From: Paenibacillus terrae
GTDB lineage: Bacteria > Bacillota > Bacilli > Paenibacillales > Paenibacillaceae
DNA: 64,000 nucleotides
Direction: 5' to 3'
Assembly (NCBI RefSeq): GCF_000943545.1
Contig: NZ_JTHP01000234.1
Coordinates: forward strand, 1-64,000
In this document: positions 52,401-55,400 of the stretch, piece after piece
Layout: the number at the start of each line of letters is the position of its first letter
Position numbering within the stretch: the first letter of the stretch is position 1
The notes under the pieces: generated by a model
Database searches by the model: none
Told to the model about the DNA's origin: nothing
Seen by the model: only the letters and a program-made list of their open reading frames with translations
Program-made: the position numbers and the translations under genes

Positions 52401-55400
52401 ATGTGAACTACAACATGCCGTCGGTGCTGCAAGTGAGCGGTCCGCTGGATGTACAACGAGTAGAAGACGTATTCCGTCAATTAATCGCTCGCCATGCGAC
52501 CTTGCGTACCCGCTTTGAACTGGTGGACAGTGAGCCGATGCAATGGATTGAGGACATCGTGCCGTTCGAGGTGGAATATACGAAGGTACAGGCAGTGGAT
52601 ACGACTACTACGGATACGGACACGATGGTCAGCAAGGAAGCGCAAGAGCAGGTGCGGCGCTTTGTACGTCCGTTCGATCTGCAAGACGCCCCGCTGCTGC
52701 GGGTAGGCTTGGTGGACCTGGGCGTACAAGGAGTGGAGCAAGAACCGCAGCATTTGCTCATGCTCGACATGCATCATATCGTTTCGGATGGTGTGTCCAT
52801 GGGCGTACTGACCGATGAATTTGTCCGCTTGTATGAGGGTGAAGAGCTATCGCCATTGCGGATTCAGTACAAGGATTATGCGGTATGGCAGCAAAGCGAA
52901 GCCCATCAGGAGTGGATGCAGCGTCAGGAAGCGTACTGGCTCGACACCTTCCGGGGTGAGTTGCCAGTGCTGGATTTACCTACAGACTTTGCCCGTCCGG
53001 CGGTACGAAGTACGGCAGGGGATACGGTCGTGTTCGGACTAGAGCATGAAGTTAGCGAACGCCTGAAAGAACTGGCGGCGCAAACAGGCTCTACGCTGTA
53101 TATGGTGCTGCTGGCGGCATACACTGCGCTCTTGCATCAATACAGCGGCCAAGAGGATATTGTGGTCGGCACGCCGATTGCAGGACGACCACATGCGGAT
53201 CTGGAGCCGATCCTCGGGATGTTCGTCGGAACGTTGGCATTACGGAACTATCCGACGGCGGAACAAACCTTCCGCAGCTACGTGGAAGAAGTGAAAGTTC
53301 ATGCTCTGCAAGCCTACGAACATCAGGACTATCCATTTGAGGAACTGGTGGAAAAGCTGAATGTGAAGCGGGATATGAGCCGCAATCCGTTGTTCGATAC
53401 GATGTTTACGTTGCAAACCACTGAGGAAGGCGAACTGCAGCTGGCAGACCTTAGCTTCCGTCCATACGGCTTGGAACAAACGCCAGCCAAGTTTGATTTG
53501 ACGCTGGAAGCCAGAGAGGAAGAAGCAGGCATTCAGTTCGGATTGCAGTATGCAACCGCGTTGTATCAACGGGAAACCGTAGAACGGATGACACGTCACT
53601 TCATTCGTTTGGCCGAAGCCGTGGCAGCGAACCCGGATGCGAAGCTGGGTGATATGGAGCTGATAACGGCGGAAGAAACTGAGCGGATTCTGAAGGTGTT
53701 CAACGATCCGAACGCGCATAGCGTGCGTGGAGGAGCACAGGGTCGTGCGCTCAGCGAACGGTTTGAAGAGCAAGCGAAGCACAGCCCTGAGCGGGTAGCA
53801 GTCGTGTCTGGGAACACGACGCTGACCTACGCTGAGCTGAACGAGCAAGCGAACCGATTGGCCCGTGTGTTACGGGCGAAAGGGGTCGAAGCAGATCAAC
53901 CGGTAGGCGTATTGCTGGAACGTTCTGCGGATATCCTGGTGTGCATTATGGGGGTACTTAAGGCCGGAGGCGCGTATGTGCCGATGGATAGCATGTATCC
54001 GCAGGAACGCATCGACTACATGCTCCAAGACAGCGGGGCAACGGTCGTGATTACAAGCAGAGTCGCGTATCTCTCGCTCAGTCTGCCATCCACAGTACAG
54101 GCTGTAGTCCTTGATGACGAGGACGTTCAGGCTCAGCTGAACGTACAGGATGCGAGCAACCTGATCCCTGTCGTCGGCCCGCACAACCTGGCCTATATGA
54201 TTTACACGTCAGGTACAACCGGTCAGCCGAAAGGGGTCATGATCGAGCAGGGCAGCGTCAGCAATCTGGTAGATGCTTTATCTGAGCGGGTATACAGCCG
54301 CTATGAACAGCCGCTTCACGTCGCATGGCTGTCGGCGTTTGTATTTGACGCTTCGGTGAAGCAAATCTTTGCCAGCTTGTTGCTAGGCCACACCTTGCAT
54401 GTCGTATCCCGTGACGTAAGCCTGAACGGGGAGCAATTGGTCGCCTACTACCGCACGCACCGGATCGACCTGTCGGATGGTACACCTGCGCATCTGCATA
54501 TTTTGAACGAGAACGTCAACGTGACGGAAGCGCCGGGAGTGAAGCACTATCTGATCGGCGGTGAAGCGTTATCTGTGCAGTTGGTCAACGGGTTCCTGCA
54601 CAAGTGGTCCGGGTACCGCCCGGTGATTACCAACGTGTACGGTCCGACCGAAACGACGGTAGATGCGACCGCTTATACGCTTGAAGATGTGGAAGCCCTG
54701 AACGTACTGCTGGAAAAAGGTGAACACACCGTATCCATCGGAACGCCGATAGCGAACCAGTCCGTATACATCCTGAACACCCAGCAACAGCTGGTACCGA
54801 TTGGTATCGTAGGCGAGCTCTACATCGGGGGTGCAGGTGTAGGACGAGGATACCTGAACCTGCCGCAACTGACGGCAGAGAAGTTCCTCCCGAATCCGTT
54901 CGCCCTGTCGGAAGCCGGAGAAGCTCCAGATGCCTACATCCACCGGATGTACCGGACGGGCGACCTGGCCCGATGGCTGCCGGATGGAAGCATCGAGTAT
55001 TTAGGCCGGATCGACCACCAGGTGAAAATCCGGGGGTACCGGATTGAACTGGGCGAGGTGGAAGCACAGCTGCTGACCGTGGACGGCATTCAGAAAGCCG
55101 TGGTCACTGCATGGGAAAACGAAGACGGACACAAGGATCTGTGTGCCTACATTGTAGCCACAGCACCGCTGAGTCTACCGGAGCTGCGAAACGCGCTGCA
55201 GCCGAAGCTGCCGGATTACATGATCCCGACGTATGTTGTACAACTGGATCGTTTCCAGCTGACCCCAAGCGGAAAAATTGACCGCAAGGCGTTGCCTGCA
55301 CCGGAAACGCGCCTCGAAGGTGGCATGGAGTACGTTGCGCCGCGGACGCCGCTGGAAGCCAAGCTTGCTCAAATCTGGCAGGATGTATTGAAGCTGTCCA